From positions 87,831-151,830 of the forward strand of contig CAVYPM010000020.1 in NCBI GenBank assembly GCA_963770375.1: a stretch of 64,000 nt of DNA, in the 5' to 3' direction. The translations under genes were made by a program, and so were the position numbers. Positions within the stretch are counted from its first letter, which is position 1; each line of letters opens with the position of its first letter. The notes beneath the pieces were generated by a model. That model searched no databases and was not told where the DNA came from. It was given only the letters and a program-made list of their open reading frames with translations. Shown here one piece after another: positions 9,012-17,997 of the stretch. The DNA comes from DASVBE01 sp963770375 (GTDB taxonomy: Bacteria > Actinomycetota > Actinomycetes > Streptosporangiales > Streptosporangiaceae).

Positions 9012-9040
9012 ATTGTTATCGCTAACAAACGGTCGGTCAA
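9012..9040 (-). promoter_or_regulatory. Promoter of lacI-araBDA with operator between -35 and -10
   Basis: On the minus strand TTGACC (9040-9035) and AACAAT (9017-9012) are spaced 17 bases. The LacI-type operator TTGTTAGCGATAACAA (9028-9013 on this strand, 14 of 16 positions symmetric) covers the spacer and the -10, a direct way to block polymerase. Confidence 0.65.
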
Positions 9041-9416
9041 GACCTGCACCCGCCCCCCGGCCGCGCCAGGACCCGGTCTCACAGCACCCGTTCGCGCCTA
9101 CTGTGCTGCCCCTTCGCTCCGCAACCCGCGCCGCGCCCGCCCCGCCTGACCTGCCCGGATCATCCCGACGCGGCCCGGCTGCGCCGTCACGCTCTGCCAG
9201 GGGTCACAGTAACCCCTCATCCCAGTCATCCCCGCTCCACCCCTGCCAGCACCGCCCGTTCCACCGCCCGTCACCGCATTCCCCCACAACTTTGCTTCCC
9301 CGTAACCGCCCCTCCCTCCCCAGCCCAGCTCAGCCAGGAACAGACCTTCCCGATCAGTGCCGTGCACGGCCTATCCGGCACGGCACTTCGATGGGGCTGG
9401 TGCGGGGCGTTTGAGG
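9041..9416. other. C-rich intergenic stretch between galK end and lacI promoter
   Basis: No supported gene. The plus strand is strongly C/A-biased (many CCC runs), and an open frame across it has low-complexity Pro/Ser/Arg composition with no recognisable domain. The galTK terminator hairpin lies at its left end. Confidence 0.5.
9356..9387 (-). terminator. Candidate terminator of the importer-galTK operon
   Basis: Perfect 10-base arms AGTGCCGTGC (9356-9365) and GCACGGCACT (9378-9387) with a 12-base loop, 30 bases after the galK stop. Confidence 0.55.
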
Positions 9417-10574
9417 TCACGCCACGCGGTGCGCAGCAGCCGAGGGGACGGCACCGAGGGAACGCGGCGGGTTGAAGCCCTCCCCGGCGAACCGGGCCCG
9501 CACCGCCGCCTGGACCCGCCCGCAACTGGCCGCCGGGGCCAGCGCGATCACCGACCCGCCGAACCCACCGCCGATCATCCGGGCCCCCAGCGCCCCCGCA
9601 CCATTCGCGGCATCGACCGCCGCATCCGCCTCCGGCCAGGAGATCTCGAAGTCGTCCCGCAGCGACTCGTGCGAGGCCGTCAGCAGCGGGCCGGCCTCCG
9701 CCAGCCGCCCCGCCCGCAGGACCGCGACCGTGTCCAGCACCCGCTGGTTCTCGGTGACAACATGCCGGGCCCGGCGCCGCAGCACCGGGTCGGCGAGCCC
9801 GGCCAGTGCGCCCAGGTCAGTGATGTCCCGCAGCGCGGGCACGCCGAGCGCGGCCGCCGCCTGCTCGCATTCGGTCCGCCGGTTCGCGTAGTCGCCGTCG
9901 GCCAGGACGTGCCTGGCCGCGGTGTCGATGACCAGCAGCTCCAGCCCGGCCGCGGCGGTGTCGAAGGGGATCTGGCTGGTCTCGCCGGAGCGGCAGTCGA
10001 GCAGCAGTGCGTGGCCCGCCTCGCAGAGCAGCGACGCGGACTGGTCCATGATCCCGCACGGCACGCCGGCGAAGTCGTTCTCCGCCCGCTGCGCCGCCGC
10101 GGCCAGCGCCGGGCGCGGTGATGCCGAGCTGGTACAGGTCGGCCAGCGCCAGCGCGACCGAGCATTCCAGCGCCGCGGACGAGGACAGGCCCGCCCCGCG
10201 CGGCACGTCGGAGTCGATCACCAGCCGGGCCCCGCCGGCCGGGTAGCCGGCCTCGCGCAGGGCCCAGACCACGCCCGCCGGGTAGGCCGCCCAGCCCGGC
10301 GACCGACCCGGGCCGCAGCCCGGCCACCGCCGCCGCCGCCTGCATCGCCGCGTACCTGCCGGGACCGTACCTGGAGCAGGCCGTCGCCGGTCCGGGCGGC
10401 CATCACCAGCGTGCCGCGGCTGAGCGCGAACGGCAGCACGAAGCCGTCGTTGTAGTCGGTGTGCTCGCCGATCAGGTTGACCCGTCCCGGCGCCAGCCAG
10501 CCGCCGTCCGGATCCGAGCCGTAGCAGTCCCGGAACCACGCCGCCGCCCGCGCCACCGGCAGCCGCCCGGTCAT
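9417..10574 (-). pseudogene. galK: Galactokinase interrupted by three apparent one-base frameshifts
   Basis: All parts of a GHMP-family galactokinase are present but spread over three frames. Frame one, from ATG 10574, gives GRVNLIGEHTDYNDGFVLPFAL, the galactokinase signature, up to VRSRQ. A second frame continues YAAMQAAAAVAGLRPGSVAG. A third continues GWAAYPAGVVWALREAGYP and the ATP loop DVPRGAGLSSSAALECS. The first frame resumes with PCGIMDQSAS and ends with MIGGGFGGSVIAL. Breaks lie near 10347, 10297 and 10115. The total length is still divisible by three (386 codons, normal size), and each break can be repaired by one base in a G/C run. Start and galT stop overlap as ATGA. The gene may be intact in the organism; as read it cannot make the enzyme. 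Confidence 0.85.
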
Positions 10575-11791
10575 CGGGCGTCGCGGAGGCGCTGGGCGGC
10601 GGTCTCCGGGACCACGTCGTTGATCCAGACCCCCATCGCGGATTCGCTGCCGGCCAGGTACTTGAGCTTGCCCGGGGCCCGGCGCACTGACATCACCCGC
10701 AGGTGCAGCGCGAACCGGTCCCGGTCCTGGCCGCCGGAGGCCGGCGCCTGATACCAGGCCGCGATGTACGGCGGCAGCCCGTCGAACAGGGCCCGCAGCC
10801 GGCCGAGCACGTCGGTGTACAGCGGCCCGAACGCGGACCGCTGGTCCTCGTCCAGGGACGGCAGGTCCGGCACCCGGCGGTCAGGGAAGATCAGGATCTC
10901 GTACGGCCAGCGGGCCGCCGCCGGGACGAACGCGGTCCACTGGCCGTTGCCCGCCACCAGCCGGGTCCCGGCCGCGACCTCGGCCGCCAGCACGTCGTCG
11001 AACAGGTTGCCGCGCCCGGCCGCCGCGTGGGCCGACGCCCGGGCCTGCAACTGCGCGGTCCGCGGGGTGACGAACGGGTAGGCGTAGATCTGCCCGTGCG
11101 GGTGGTGCAGGGTGACGCCGATCTCCTCGCCGCGGTTCTCGAAGCAGAACACCTGCGCGATGCCGGGCATGGCGGCCAGCGCCGCGGACCGGTCCGCCCA
11201 CGCCTCCAGCACGGTCCGCACCCGCCGCGGCGGCAGGTCCGCGAACGACCCCTCGTGCTCAGCCGTGAAGCACACCACCTCGCACCGCCCGAAGGCCGGC
11301 CGGGCCGTGCTGATCAGGCCGTCCTGGCCCGGCTTGGCCGGCGCCCAGCCCACCGCCGGCGCCCGCGACCCGTTCTGCCCGCCGGCCAGCCCCGCCCCGC
11401 CTGGCGCATCCTCGCCCGGGGCGGTCGCGCCGTACAGCGAGGGGAAGCGGTTCTCGAACACGACCACGTCGTAGTCCGGCGCCGGGATCTCGGTGGGCCG
11501 GCCCGGCCGGGACGGGTCCAGCGGGCAGTGCTCGGCCGGCGGCAGGAACGTCCGGCCCTGCCGCTGGGCGGCCACGATCACCCATTCGCCGGTCAGCGGG
11601 TCCCAGCGCAGCCCGGACTCCGGCCCCGGGACCGGCCGCTCCTCCGCGGTCAGGTCCCTCGTGTCCGGGACCGAGACCCGTCCGCTCCCCGGCGACTCGT
11701 CGTAGTAGATGATCTCCCGCCCGTCGGCGAGCCGGCCGCTGCCCCGCCAGACCAGCTGGCCAGCGGCGGCCGGCGCGGCGCGGTCAGTCAT
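10571..11791 (-). CDS. galT: Galactose-1-phosphate uridylyltransferase
   Basis: 406 residues, Leloir pathway enzyme exchanging UMP between UDP-glucose and galactose-1-P. The catalytic HPHGQ sits at 230-234, nucleophile His232, preceded by FENRGEEIGVTLH. Other family blocks are LRWDPLTGEWVIVAAQRQGR and FENRFPSLYG. A glycine-rich insertion (about 122-160) is unusual but lies in a surface loop. The ATG lies inside the ATPase gene (8-base overlap), and its TGA overlaps the galK ATG, so the three are translationally coupled. This ties the ABC importer to galactose use. Confidence 0.93.
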   Translation of the reverse strand: MTDRAAPAAAGQLVWRGSGRLADGREIIYYDESPGSGRVSVPDTRDLTAEERPVPGPESGLRWDPLTGEWVIVAAQRQGRTFLPPAEHCPLDPSRPGRPTEIPAPDYDVVVFENRFPSLYGATAPGEDAPGGAGLAGGQNGSRAPAVGWAPAKPGQDGLISTARPAFGRCEVVCFTAEHEGSFADLPPRRVRTVLEAWADRSAALAAMPGIAQVFCFENRGEEIGVTLHHPHGQIYAYPFVTPRTAQLQARASAHAAAGRGNLFDDVLAAEVAAGTRLVAGNGQWTAFVPAAARWPYEILIFPDRRVPDLPSLDEDQRSAFGPLYTDVLGRLRALFDGLPPYIAAWYQAPASGGQDRDRFALHLRVMSVRRAPGKLKYLAGSESAMGVWINDVVPETAAQRLRDAR

Positions 11792-12621
11792 TACGCTGAC
11801 GAGCCTCTATCGCTTTCCGGTACTCGGCCACGACCAGCTCGGTGAGCTCCTGCACCGAGGTGTCCCTGGACATCTTGTCCAGGGTGATCTCGCCGTGCTG
11901 CACCAGGTTGACCCGGTCGCAGACCTCGAGCACCTGACCGTAGTTGTGCGCGATGATGATCACCGAGACGTCGCCGCGGCGTTTCAGGTCCTGCACCAGG
12001 TCCAGGATGATGGCGCCTTCCTTGACGCCCATGGCCGCCAGCGGCTCGTCCAGCAGCAGGATCTTCGCGTCCGAATAGACCGACCGGGCCACCGCGATGG
12101 CCTGGCGCTGTCCGCCGGACAGCTTGGCCACCGCGACATCCACCGACGGGATCTGGATCCCCATCTCGTCGAGGTGCTTGCGCGCCTCACGCCGCATCGA
12201 CCGGTTGCTCAGCAACGTCCAGCGGACATGCTCCCGGTTCAGGTACATGTTGTGGTAGACGGTGAGCTCGTTGATCAGCGCGAGGTCCTGGTACACCGCG
12301 TCGATGCCGAGCGACCGGGCGTGGTCCACCGACTTGAACGCGACCTCCTGGCCGTGCAGCAGGATGCGGCCGGTGGTCGGCTGCTGGAACCCGCAGAGGA
12401 TCTTCAGCAGCGTGGACTTGCCCGCGCCGTTGTCGCCGATCAGGCCGAGCACCTCGCCCTGGGCCAGGTGCAGGTTCACGTCCCGCAGCGCGGTGACGGC
12501 GCCGAACCGCTTGCTGATGTGCTCGGCCCGCAGCACGTCCGGGGCCGCGGTGGCGGTGCCGCCCGCGCCGGACGGAGCGCCCGCCGGGCTCGGCCGGCTG
12601 CCCGTTGGCCGGAGTGGTCAT
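11784..12621 (-). CDS. Sugar ABC transporter ATP-binding protein (N-terminal frame break)
   Basis: Single-domain ATPase of the carbohydrate uptake family that works with an RbsC-like permease. Visible: Walker A GDNGAGKST, signature LSGGQRQAIAVAR, Walker B ILLLDEPLAAMG, H-loop IIIAHNY. The continuous frame can begin at GTG 12536 (250 residues), but no ribosome site is present there. ATG 12621 overlaps the permease stop as ATGA and reads MTTPANGQPAEPGG before a one-base shift near 12575-12595 into SGAGGTATAAPDVLRAEHI. I take 12621 as the native start. Most two-domain ribose ATPases are ~500 residues; this single-domain type is normal for several actinobacterial sugar importers. Confidence 0.85.
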
Positions 12622-13675
12622 CAGGTCCTCCCCGCGTTCCTGAGCCGCGTGAACTGGACGTTGGCGATCATGGCGACCAGGATCGCGCCGCCGAAGATGA
12701 TGCTCAGCGGGTTGGCGCTGATGCCGATCAGGGTGAAGCCGCCCTGCAGGATGCCGAGCACGACCGCGCCGAGGAAGGCGCCGACGATCGTGCCGGAGCC
12801 GCCGGACAGCACCGTGCCGCCGATGACCGCGGCCGCGATCGCGTAGAACATCGGCTGGTAGCCGCCGGAGCTGGGGTCGATGCTGTTGGTCTGGAAGGCG
12901 ACCTGGAGGCCGACGAACGCGCCGAGCGTGCCGGTGATCATGAAGTTGCCGTACTTGATCCGCTTGACGTTGATGCCGGCCTCGCTGGCGCCCAGGATGT
13001 TGCCGCCCACCGCGACGGTGTGCAGGCCCCACTTGGTGCGGCTGAGCAGGATCTGGAAGAAGATCACCAGCACGATGGCCCAGGTGATCATGGACCAGGC
13101 GTAGGTGCCGATCCAGTGGCCGGGGCCGGCCGCGCTGTCCGGGATCAGCGCCGGGTAGGCGTTCGAGGTGATCAGCGTGAAGCCGAGCAGGATCAGCCCG
13201 GTGCCCAGCGTGGCGATGAACGACGGGACCCCGAGCGCGATCGTGATGAACGCGTTGATGTAGCCGAACGCCAGGCCGAACACCAGGCAGAGGATCATCG
13301 CCGGGATGGCGGGCACGCTGTAGAAGTCGATCAGGTAGTGCATCAGGAACGGCGCGAAGCCGTAGACGAAGCCGACCGACAGGTCCAGCTCGCCGCAGAT
13401 CAGCAGGAACACCTCGCCGCAGGCGATGATCGCCAGCGGGGCGATGATCTGGGACAGGTTGACCAGGTCGTCCCGGGTGAAGAAGGACGAGCTGACCGAG
13501 CTGAAGTAGATGACCAGCGCGACCGCGACGACGAACACCGTCGCCTCGCGCTGCTGTACGAGCCTGATCCCGATCCGGCCCAGCCGAGCTGGCCCTGGCC
13601 CCGGGCTGCCCGGGCGCGAGCGGCCGGGTCGGCCGGCGGGCCGCTGGCTGGCGCGCGTTCTGCTGTCTCGCTCAC
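12621..13675 (-). CDS. Sugar ABC transporter permease (RbsC/BPD_transp_2 type)
   Basis: Polytopic membrane component with about 8-10 spans; the EAA-like cytoplasmic region reads TVAVGGNILGASEAGINVKRIKY, a hallmark of ribose/xylose/galactose permeases. A GTG at 13675 with AGGAGGGG upstream starts a hydrophilic Ala/Pro-rich N-tail (VSETAERAPASGPPAD). A one-base shift between about 13590 and 13640 is needed to reach RIGIRLVQQREATVFVVAVA and the membrane domain. Without it the only start in the main frame would be GTG 13538, which begins inside the first membrane span. The gene lies between binding protein and ATPase. Confidence 0.85.
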
Positions 13676-13728
13676 GTCGCCCCTCCTGTCCTTCTTCCCG
13701 ATGCTAGGCACAGCACCGCGCCGCCGGC

Positions 13729-13770
13729 AGCCCCCGGGCCCCCAATCGGGGGACGGGGGCGCCAGCGGCG
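13729..13770. repeat. GC-rich stem-loop upstream of the permease
   Basis: C5/G5 runs around AAT (GCCCCC...CGGGGG) form a second stem between binding-protein and permease genes, immediately next to the larger hairpin at 13790-13825. Confidence 0.4.
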
Positions 13771-13789
13771 GCAGTGGCCGGGCACGGAC

Positions 13790-13825
13790 GTGGCCATCGC
13801 CGGGCGCGGGCCCGGCGATGGCCAC
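13790..13825. terminator. Perfect 16-bp stem-loop between binding-protein and permease genes
   Basis: Arms 13790-13805 and 13810-13825 are exact complements with a four-base loop. Intercistronic hairpins after a binding-protein gene commonly stabilise the upstream message or attenuate the downstream genes, which fits the need for excess binding protein. That function is inferred from position. Confidence 0.65.
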
Positions 13826-13831
13826 TCCCGG

Positions 13832-14995
13832 TCACGGCGCCGCAGATCGCGCCGGACCGCTTGATCAGCTTCTGCTCCTTGGTGGAGCCCTCGAACCGGC
13901 TCGTGGTCTGCATGTACGGATCGACGCTGTTCTTGTCCACGAAGGTCAGGCCGGTGTTCGGTGGTGGACGGGGAGACCAGGCCGCCGGACAGCTGGAACA
14001 GGTAGAGCCCGATGACCGGCAGGAAGCCCTGCTGGTAGGGCGACTGGTCGATGGTGAAGTCCAGGTTGCCCGACTTGACCGATTGCAGCGTCTGCGGGGT
14101 CAGGTCGAAGCCGCCGGACGCGACCTTGTCCGCCAGCCCGTACTTGCCCACGATCTGGCCGACGGTCTGGGTGGACCCGGCGTCGACCGCGAAGATGCCC
14201 TTCAGCGTGTCCTTGTGGGACAGGACGTAGCCGTTGATCGCGGTGTTCTCGGCCGGCAGCTCGGCGCCGCTGGTGATCTGCTTGAGATTGATGTTCTTGC
14301 CGGACTTCTTGATCGCGGCATTGGCCCCGTCGATGCGCGGCTGGATGTTGCCCGCGCCCGGGGTGGCGATGAAGCCGACCGCGTCGCCGCCGCCGCCCAT
14401 CAGCTCGACGATCTTGTTGCCCAGCGCGACGCCGGACCCGTAGAGGTCCTGCCCGTAGTAGGCCAGCCGGTCGGTGCCGGTGGTCAGCCACGCCGCTCGG
14501 CGACACCGTGCCGTCCGCGTTGTAGGACACCACCGGGATCCCGGCCGACAGCGCGTTGCTGGTCGGCGTGGTGAACGCGGTGGCGCTGATCACCGCGACG
14601 GCGATGCCGTCGGCCTTGCCGGAGATCGCGGTGTTCATGTACTGGACCATCTGCGGCACGCTCGAGGTGGTCGAGCCGCCAAACTTGGGCACCGGGATGC
14701 TAAGGAGCGCGGCCGCGTCCTGGAAGCCGTACTGGGTCGGCACGAAGAACGGGTTCGTGGTCACGTGGTTCACGAACCAGAACTGCCATGCGGGCGTCTT
14801 CGGGAAGTTCCCGGCCGTGTCCGCGGCCGCGCTGGTGCTGCCGCCGCCGGACGAGGAGCAGGCCGCCAGCAGCGCCGTCGCCGCCGCGCTAGCGCTGACC
14901 AGCCCGGTGCCCTTCAGCAGACGGCGCCGGGTGGTGCCGTCCTTCATGTTGAGGGTCTGGATTGCCTCGTCGACCTTGGGGTCGATTCTGTCCAT
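13832..14995 (-). pseudogene. Sugar ABC transporter substrate-binding lipoprotein, two or three apparent frameshifts
   Basis: Periplasmic-binding-protein type 1 (ribose/galactose family). From ATG 14995 (GGAGGACTGAAC upstream) the protein has a twin-arginine motif TTRRRLLKGTG and a lipobox LLAAC (Cys46), so it is probably Tat-exported and lipidated. The frame runs to VVSYNADGTVSPSG, shifts near 14492-14500 to TTGTDRLAYYGQDLYGSG and GGDAVGFIATPGAGNIQPRI, then shifts again near 13958 (one extra G) to TGLTFVDKNSVDPYMQTTSR, ending KRSGAICGA. The last frame would run on through the hairpin to 13704; a TGA in the third frame at 13832 would give a natural end. The gene heads the importer-galTK operon. 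Confidence 0.8.
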
Positions 14996-15211
14996 GTTCA
15001 GTCCTCCGGATGGTGTCCTCGGGGCAAGACGCTGCCCCCCCTTGCCATGCCAGGCTGTTGGCCGCGCGACGCTGGCGGCCTCATCGCGGATACTGCGGCC
15101 CGCAGCGCCGGCCTTGCACCGGGTGCCTTTCTGGCCCGCGGTGCCGGGCGGGCACCGGAGACCAGGCGGGCACTGACGGCCAGCCGGATACCGGGTGACG
15201 GCCGGATACCG

Positions 15212-15233
15212 GGCACCGGCCCGGGCCGGTGCC
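15212..15233. repeat. 22-bp perfect palindrome in importer leader
   Basis: GGCACCGGCCC/GGGCCGGTGCC, arms meeting without a loop, about 220 bases upstream of the binding-protein start. It could form a cruciform or mRNA hairpin, or bind a dimeric regulator. Confidence 0.6.
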
Positions 15234-15411
15234 ATCCGGGCGGGAACGCCGCCACTCCATGTGCCACCTGACTTCCCTGTCTCGTGGCGGTCCGTCGGGC
15301 GTTGGCCTGAGGCTGGCGGCGACGGACTTCCGGTGCCCGGTCGCTGCCCGAGGGGCAGAAAGGCGGCTCTGCTGGCGGCAGAGCTGTCTGGCCAGGGAGG
15401 CACGTCAGCGA

Positions 15412-15425
15412 TGTTAGCGCTAACG
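15412..15425. promoter_or_regulatory. LacI-type operator of the importer-galTK operon
   Basis: TGTTAGCGCTAACG, containing the 12-bp perfect palindrome GTTAGCGCTAAC. It lies ~40 bases downstream of the predicted leftward -10, so repressor would act as a roadblock. Confidence 0.72.
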
Positions 15426-15462
15426 CTTCGCCCTGACCGGGACGGCCAGGCTGTGTTGCCAT

Positions 15463-15492
15463 AAGCTAGAACAGACAGAGATTGACGTCAAT
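15463..15492 (-). promoter_or_regulatory. Promoter of importer operon with ATTGACGTCAAT palindrome
   Basis: Minus strand TTGACG (15491-15486), a 17-base spacer and TAGCTT (15468-15463). The -35 lies in a 12-bp perfect palindrome (15481-15492), a possible site for the divergent DeoR-type regulator. Confidence 0.55.
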
Positions 15493-15788
15493 GAACAACT
15501 CCGACCAGATACGAACATGTGACCGCAGCCCTCATCGCGCCGGGCGGCGATCACGAACCGGACCAGGTGACCCGGCGTCCTGCCGCGCGGCGGGCTCGGT
15601 GATCATGTAGCTAAGCGCCCGCTCGCGGCGGGCGCCCCGACCAGAACATTGCGACCCCGGCACCTGCCTCCCCGGCGGGCGCCGCCAGACTGGACGGGAA
15701 CAGTCCGGGCCGGCCCTGGAAGACCAGGACCAGCCGGGGCTGCCGCCCGGGCCGGTCCAGCCGCAGCGCCGCAGGCGGAGGACCAGGA

Positions 15789-16607
15789 ATGCTCGCCAAG
15801 CACCGGCAGTCGCTGATCTTGCAGGACGTCCGGCGGACCGGCAGTGCCCGGGTCAGCGACCTCACCGAGCGGCTCGGCGTCTCCGATATGACCATCCGCC
15901 GCGATCTCGAGGTTCTCGCCCGGTCCGGGCTGATCGAGAAGGTGCACGGCGGCGCGGTCCTGCCGGGCGTGCCGAGCAGCCACGAGCCCGGGTTCGAGGC
16001 CAAGTCCGTGCTGGAGCGCCCCGAGAAGGAGGCGATTGCGCGGGCCGCCGCGGCGCTGGTCACGCCGGGGACCGCGATCGCCCTGTCAGCCGGGACGACC
16101 ACGTTCGAACTGGCCCGTCAGCTCCGCGAGATCCCGCGGCTCACGATCGTGACGAACTCCGTCCGGGTGGCGAACCTCCTCGAGGACGACCGCCCGGCCG
16201 GCGGCGGCGGCCCCGACCTTCCCGCGGTGATCCTGACCGGCGGCGTGCGCACCCCCTCCGACGCGCTGGTCGGCCCGATCGCGGACCTGGCCATCCGGTC
16301 GCTCCACTTCGACCTGCTCTTCCTCGGCTGCCACGGGATCGACCCGGTCGCCGGGCTGACCACGCCCAACCTGGCCGAATCCGAGACCAACCGGGTGTTC
16401 GTCCGCTCCGCCCGCCGGGTCATGGTCATCGCCGACCACACGAAGTGGGGAATCGTCGGCCTCAGCTCGTTCGCCGACCTGGAGGAGATCGACACGCTGA
16501 TCACCGACAGCGACATGCCGCCCGAGGCCCGGGCACTGCTGTCGGACCGCGTGAGCCGCCTGGTCATCTGCGACGACGCCCAGATAGCCGGCACCGCAGG
16601 CCGCTAA
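15789..16607 (+). CDS. DeoR/GlpR family transcriptional regulator
   Basis: 272 residues. The N-terminal DeoR winged helix (QDVRRTGSARVSDLTERLGV, then MTIRRDLEVLARSGLIEKVHGGAV) is followed by the DeoR C-terminal sensor with LFLGCHGIDPVAGLTTPNLAE and the conserved VIADHTKWG. This family responds to sugar phosphates. It is divergent from the ABC importer-galTK operon and is therefore a second candidate regulator of that operon besides LacI. The start is ATG with GGAGGACCAGGA directly upstream. It converges with ispG; a shared hairpin lies between them. Confidence 0.9.
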   Translation: MLAKHRQSLILQDVRRTGSARVSDLTERLGVSDMTIRRDLEVLARSGLIEKVHGGAVLPGVPSSHEPGFEAKSVLERPEKEAIARAAAALVTPGTAIALSAGTTTFELARQLREIPRLTIVTNSVRVANLLEDDRPAGGGGPDLPAVILTGGVRTPSDALVGPIADLAIRSLHFDLLFLGCHGIDPVAGLTTPNLAESETNRVFVRSARRVMVIADHTKWGIVGLSSFADLEEIDTLITDSDMPPEARALLSDRVSRLVICDDAQIAGTAGR

Positions 16608-16767
16608 CCCCGCCACCCGCAAACCCGCAGCCGCGGGCGCCCTTCATGATCCGGAAGCACTTGGGGTGGCCGCCTGGGTGCTGGGGCGGCCAGGCGGGAC
16701 CGGCCTGGCGGGTACGGCCGCTGCCCGGGCGCGCCGTGCCGGGACTGGCGTCGGGGTGCGGGGCCCG

Positions 16768-16803
16768 CCCCGCAACCATGCGTAATCCTGAATGGTTGTG
16801 GGG
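16768..16803. terminator. Hairpin between convergent deoR-type gene and ispG
   Basis: Arms CCCCGCAACCAT (16768-16779) and ATGGTTGTGGGG (16792-16803) pair with one mismatch around 12 bases. The position suits termination of the dxr-rseP-ispG transcript, and possibly of the regulator from the other side. Confidence 0.6.
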
Positions 16804-16847
16804 CTGGTGCCGGGCGGGCGCTGGGCCCGCCTGGCGGAACGTGCGGG

Positions 16848-17984
16848 TCAGTCCTCGGCGGGGACCATCTCGGCGTGGAGCTTCATGGCTTCCTCGATCA
16901 GGGTCTCGACGATCTGCGACTCGGGCACGGTCTTGATGACCTCGCCGCGGACGAAGATCTGGCCCTTGCCGTTGCCGGAGGCGACGCCCAGGTCGGCTTC
17001 CCTGGCCTCGCCGGGGCCGTTGACCACGCAGCCCATGACCGCGACGCGGAGCGGGATCTCGAGTCCGTCGAGCGCGGCGGTGACCTCGTCGGCGAGCTTG
17101 TAGACGTCGACCTGGGCGCGGCCGCAGGACGGGCAGGACACGATTTCCAGGCCGCGGGCGCGCAGGCCGAGGGACTCCAGGATCGCGTTGCCGACCTTGA
17201 CCTCCTCGACCGGCGGGGCGGAGAGGGAGACCCGGATCGTGTCGCCGATGCCCTCGGAGAGCAGGGCGCCGAAGGCGACGGCCGACTTGATCGTGCCCTG
17301 GAAGGCCGGGCCGGCCTCGGTGACGCCGAGGTGCAGCGGGTACTCGCAGCGCTGGGCGAGCAGGCGGTAGGCGTTGACCATCACGACCGGGTCGTGGTGC
17401 TTGACCGAGATCTTGATGTCGCGGAAGCCGTGCTCCTCGAACAGGGAGCATTCCCAGAGCGCGGACTCGACCAGGGCCTCGGGGGTGGCCTTGCCGTACT
17501 TGGCCAGCAGGCGCTTGTCCAGCGAGCCGGCGTTGACGCCGATGCGGATCGGTATGCCGGCGTCGCCGGCCGCCTTGGCGATGTCGGCGACCTTGTCGTC
17601 GAACGCCTTGATGTTGCCGGGGTTGACGCGGACCGCGCCGCAGCCGGCGTCGATCGCGGCGAACACGTACTTCGGCTGGAAGTGGATGTCGGCGATGACC
17701 GGGATCTGCGACTTGCGCGCGATGGCGGGCAGCGCTTCGGCGTCGTCCTGGGAGGGCACGGCGACCCGGACGATCTGGCAGCCCGCCGCGGTGAGCTCGG
17801 CGATCTGCTGGAGGGTGGCGTTGACGTCCGCGGTCAGCGTGGTGGTCATCGACTGAACGGACACGGGGGCGTCGCCGCCGACGGGGACGGCGTGCTTCCC
17901 CTTGCCGACGATGAGCTGACGGGACTTGCGGCGGGGCGCGAGTGGTTCCGGCGGCAGCTGTGGCAGGCCAAGATCAACACTCAT
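16848..17984 (-). CDS. ispG: 4-hydroxy-3-methylbut-2-en-1-yl diphosphate synthase (GcpE)
   Basis: 378 residues, the [4Fe-4S] reductase of the MEP isoprenoid pathway. VGGDAPVSVQSMTTT marks the N-terminal TIM barrel. The cluster ligands are Cys284 and Cys287 (SCPSCGRAQ), Cys319 and Glu326 (MGCVVNGPGE), all present. The gene lies 13 bases after rseP, third in the dxr-rseP-ispG operon common to actinobacteria. GAGGCG lies upstream of the ATG. Confidence 0.96.
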   Translation of the reverse strand: MSVDLGLPQLPPEPLAPRRKSRQLIVGKGKHAVPVGGDAPVSVQSMTTTLTADVNATLQQIAELTAAGCQIVRVAVPSQDDAEALPAIARKSQIPVIADIHFQPKYVFAAIDAGCGAVRVNPGNIKAFDDKVADIAKAAGDAGIPIRIGVNAGSLDKRLLAKYGKATPEALVESALWECSLFEEHGFRDIKISVKHHDPVVMVNAYRLLAQRCEYPLHLGVTEAGPAFQGTIKSAVAFGALLSEGIGDTIRVSLSAPPVEEVKVGNAILESLGLRARGLEIVSCPSCGRAQVDVYKLADEVTAALDGLEIPLRVAVMGCVVNGPGEAREADLGVASGNGKGQIFVRGEVIKTVPESQIVETLIEEAMKLHAEMVPAED

Positions 17985-17997
17985 ACCGAGGATCGCC

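Larger units (their letters stand above)
14996..15788. other. Divergent regulatory region between importer operon and deoR-type gene
   Basis: No gene is supported. The ~420-base leader of the importer operon holds two copies of GCCGGATACCGGG, a perfect 22-bp palindrome (15212-15233) and a LacI-type operator. A promoter pair and a second palindrome lie at 15463-15492. The rightward side contains a 7-bp-stem hairpin (15615-15635) and ends with GGAGGACCAGGA before the regulator ATG. Confidence 0.6.

Noticed and set aside
9013..9414. 133-residue Pro/Ser/Arg-rich frame
   Set aside because: No domain, no ribosome site, and it starts inside the lacI operator.
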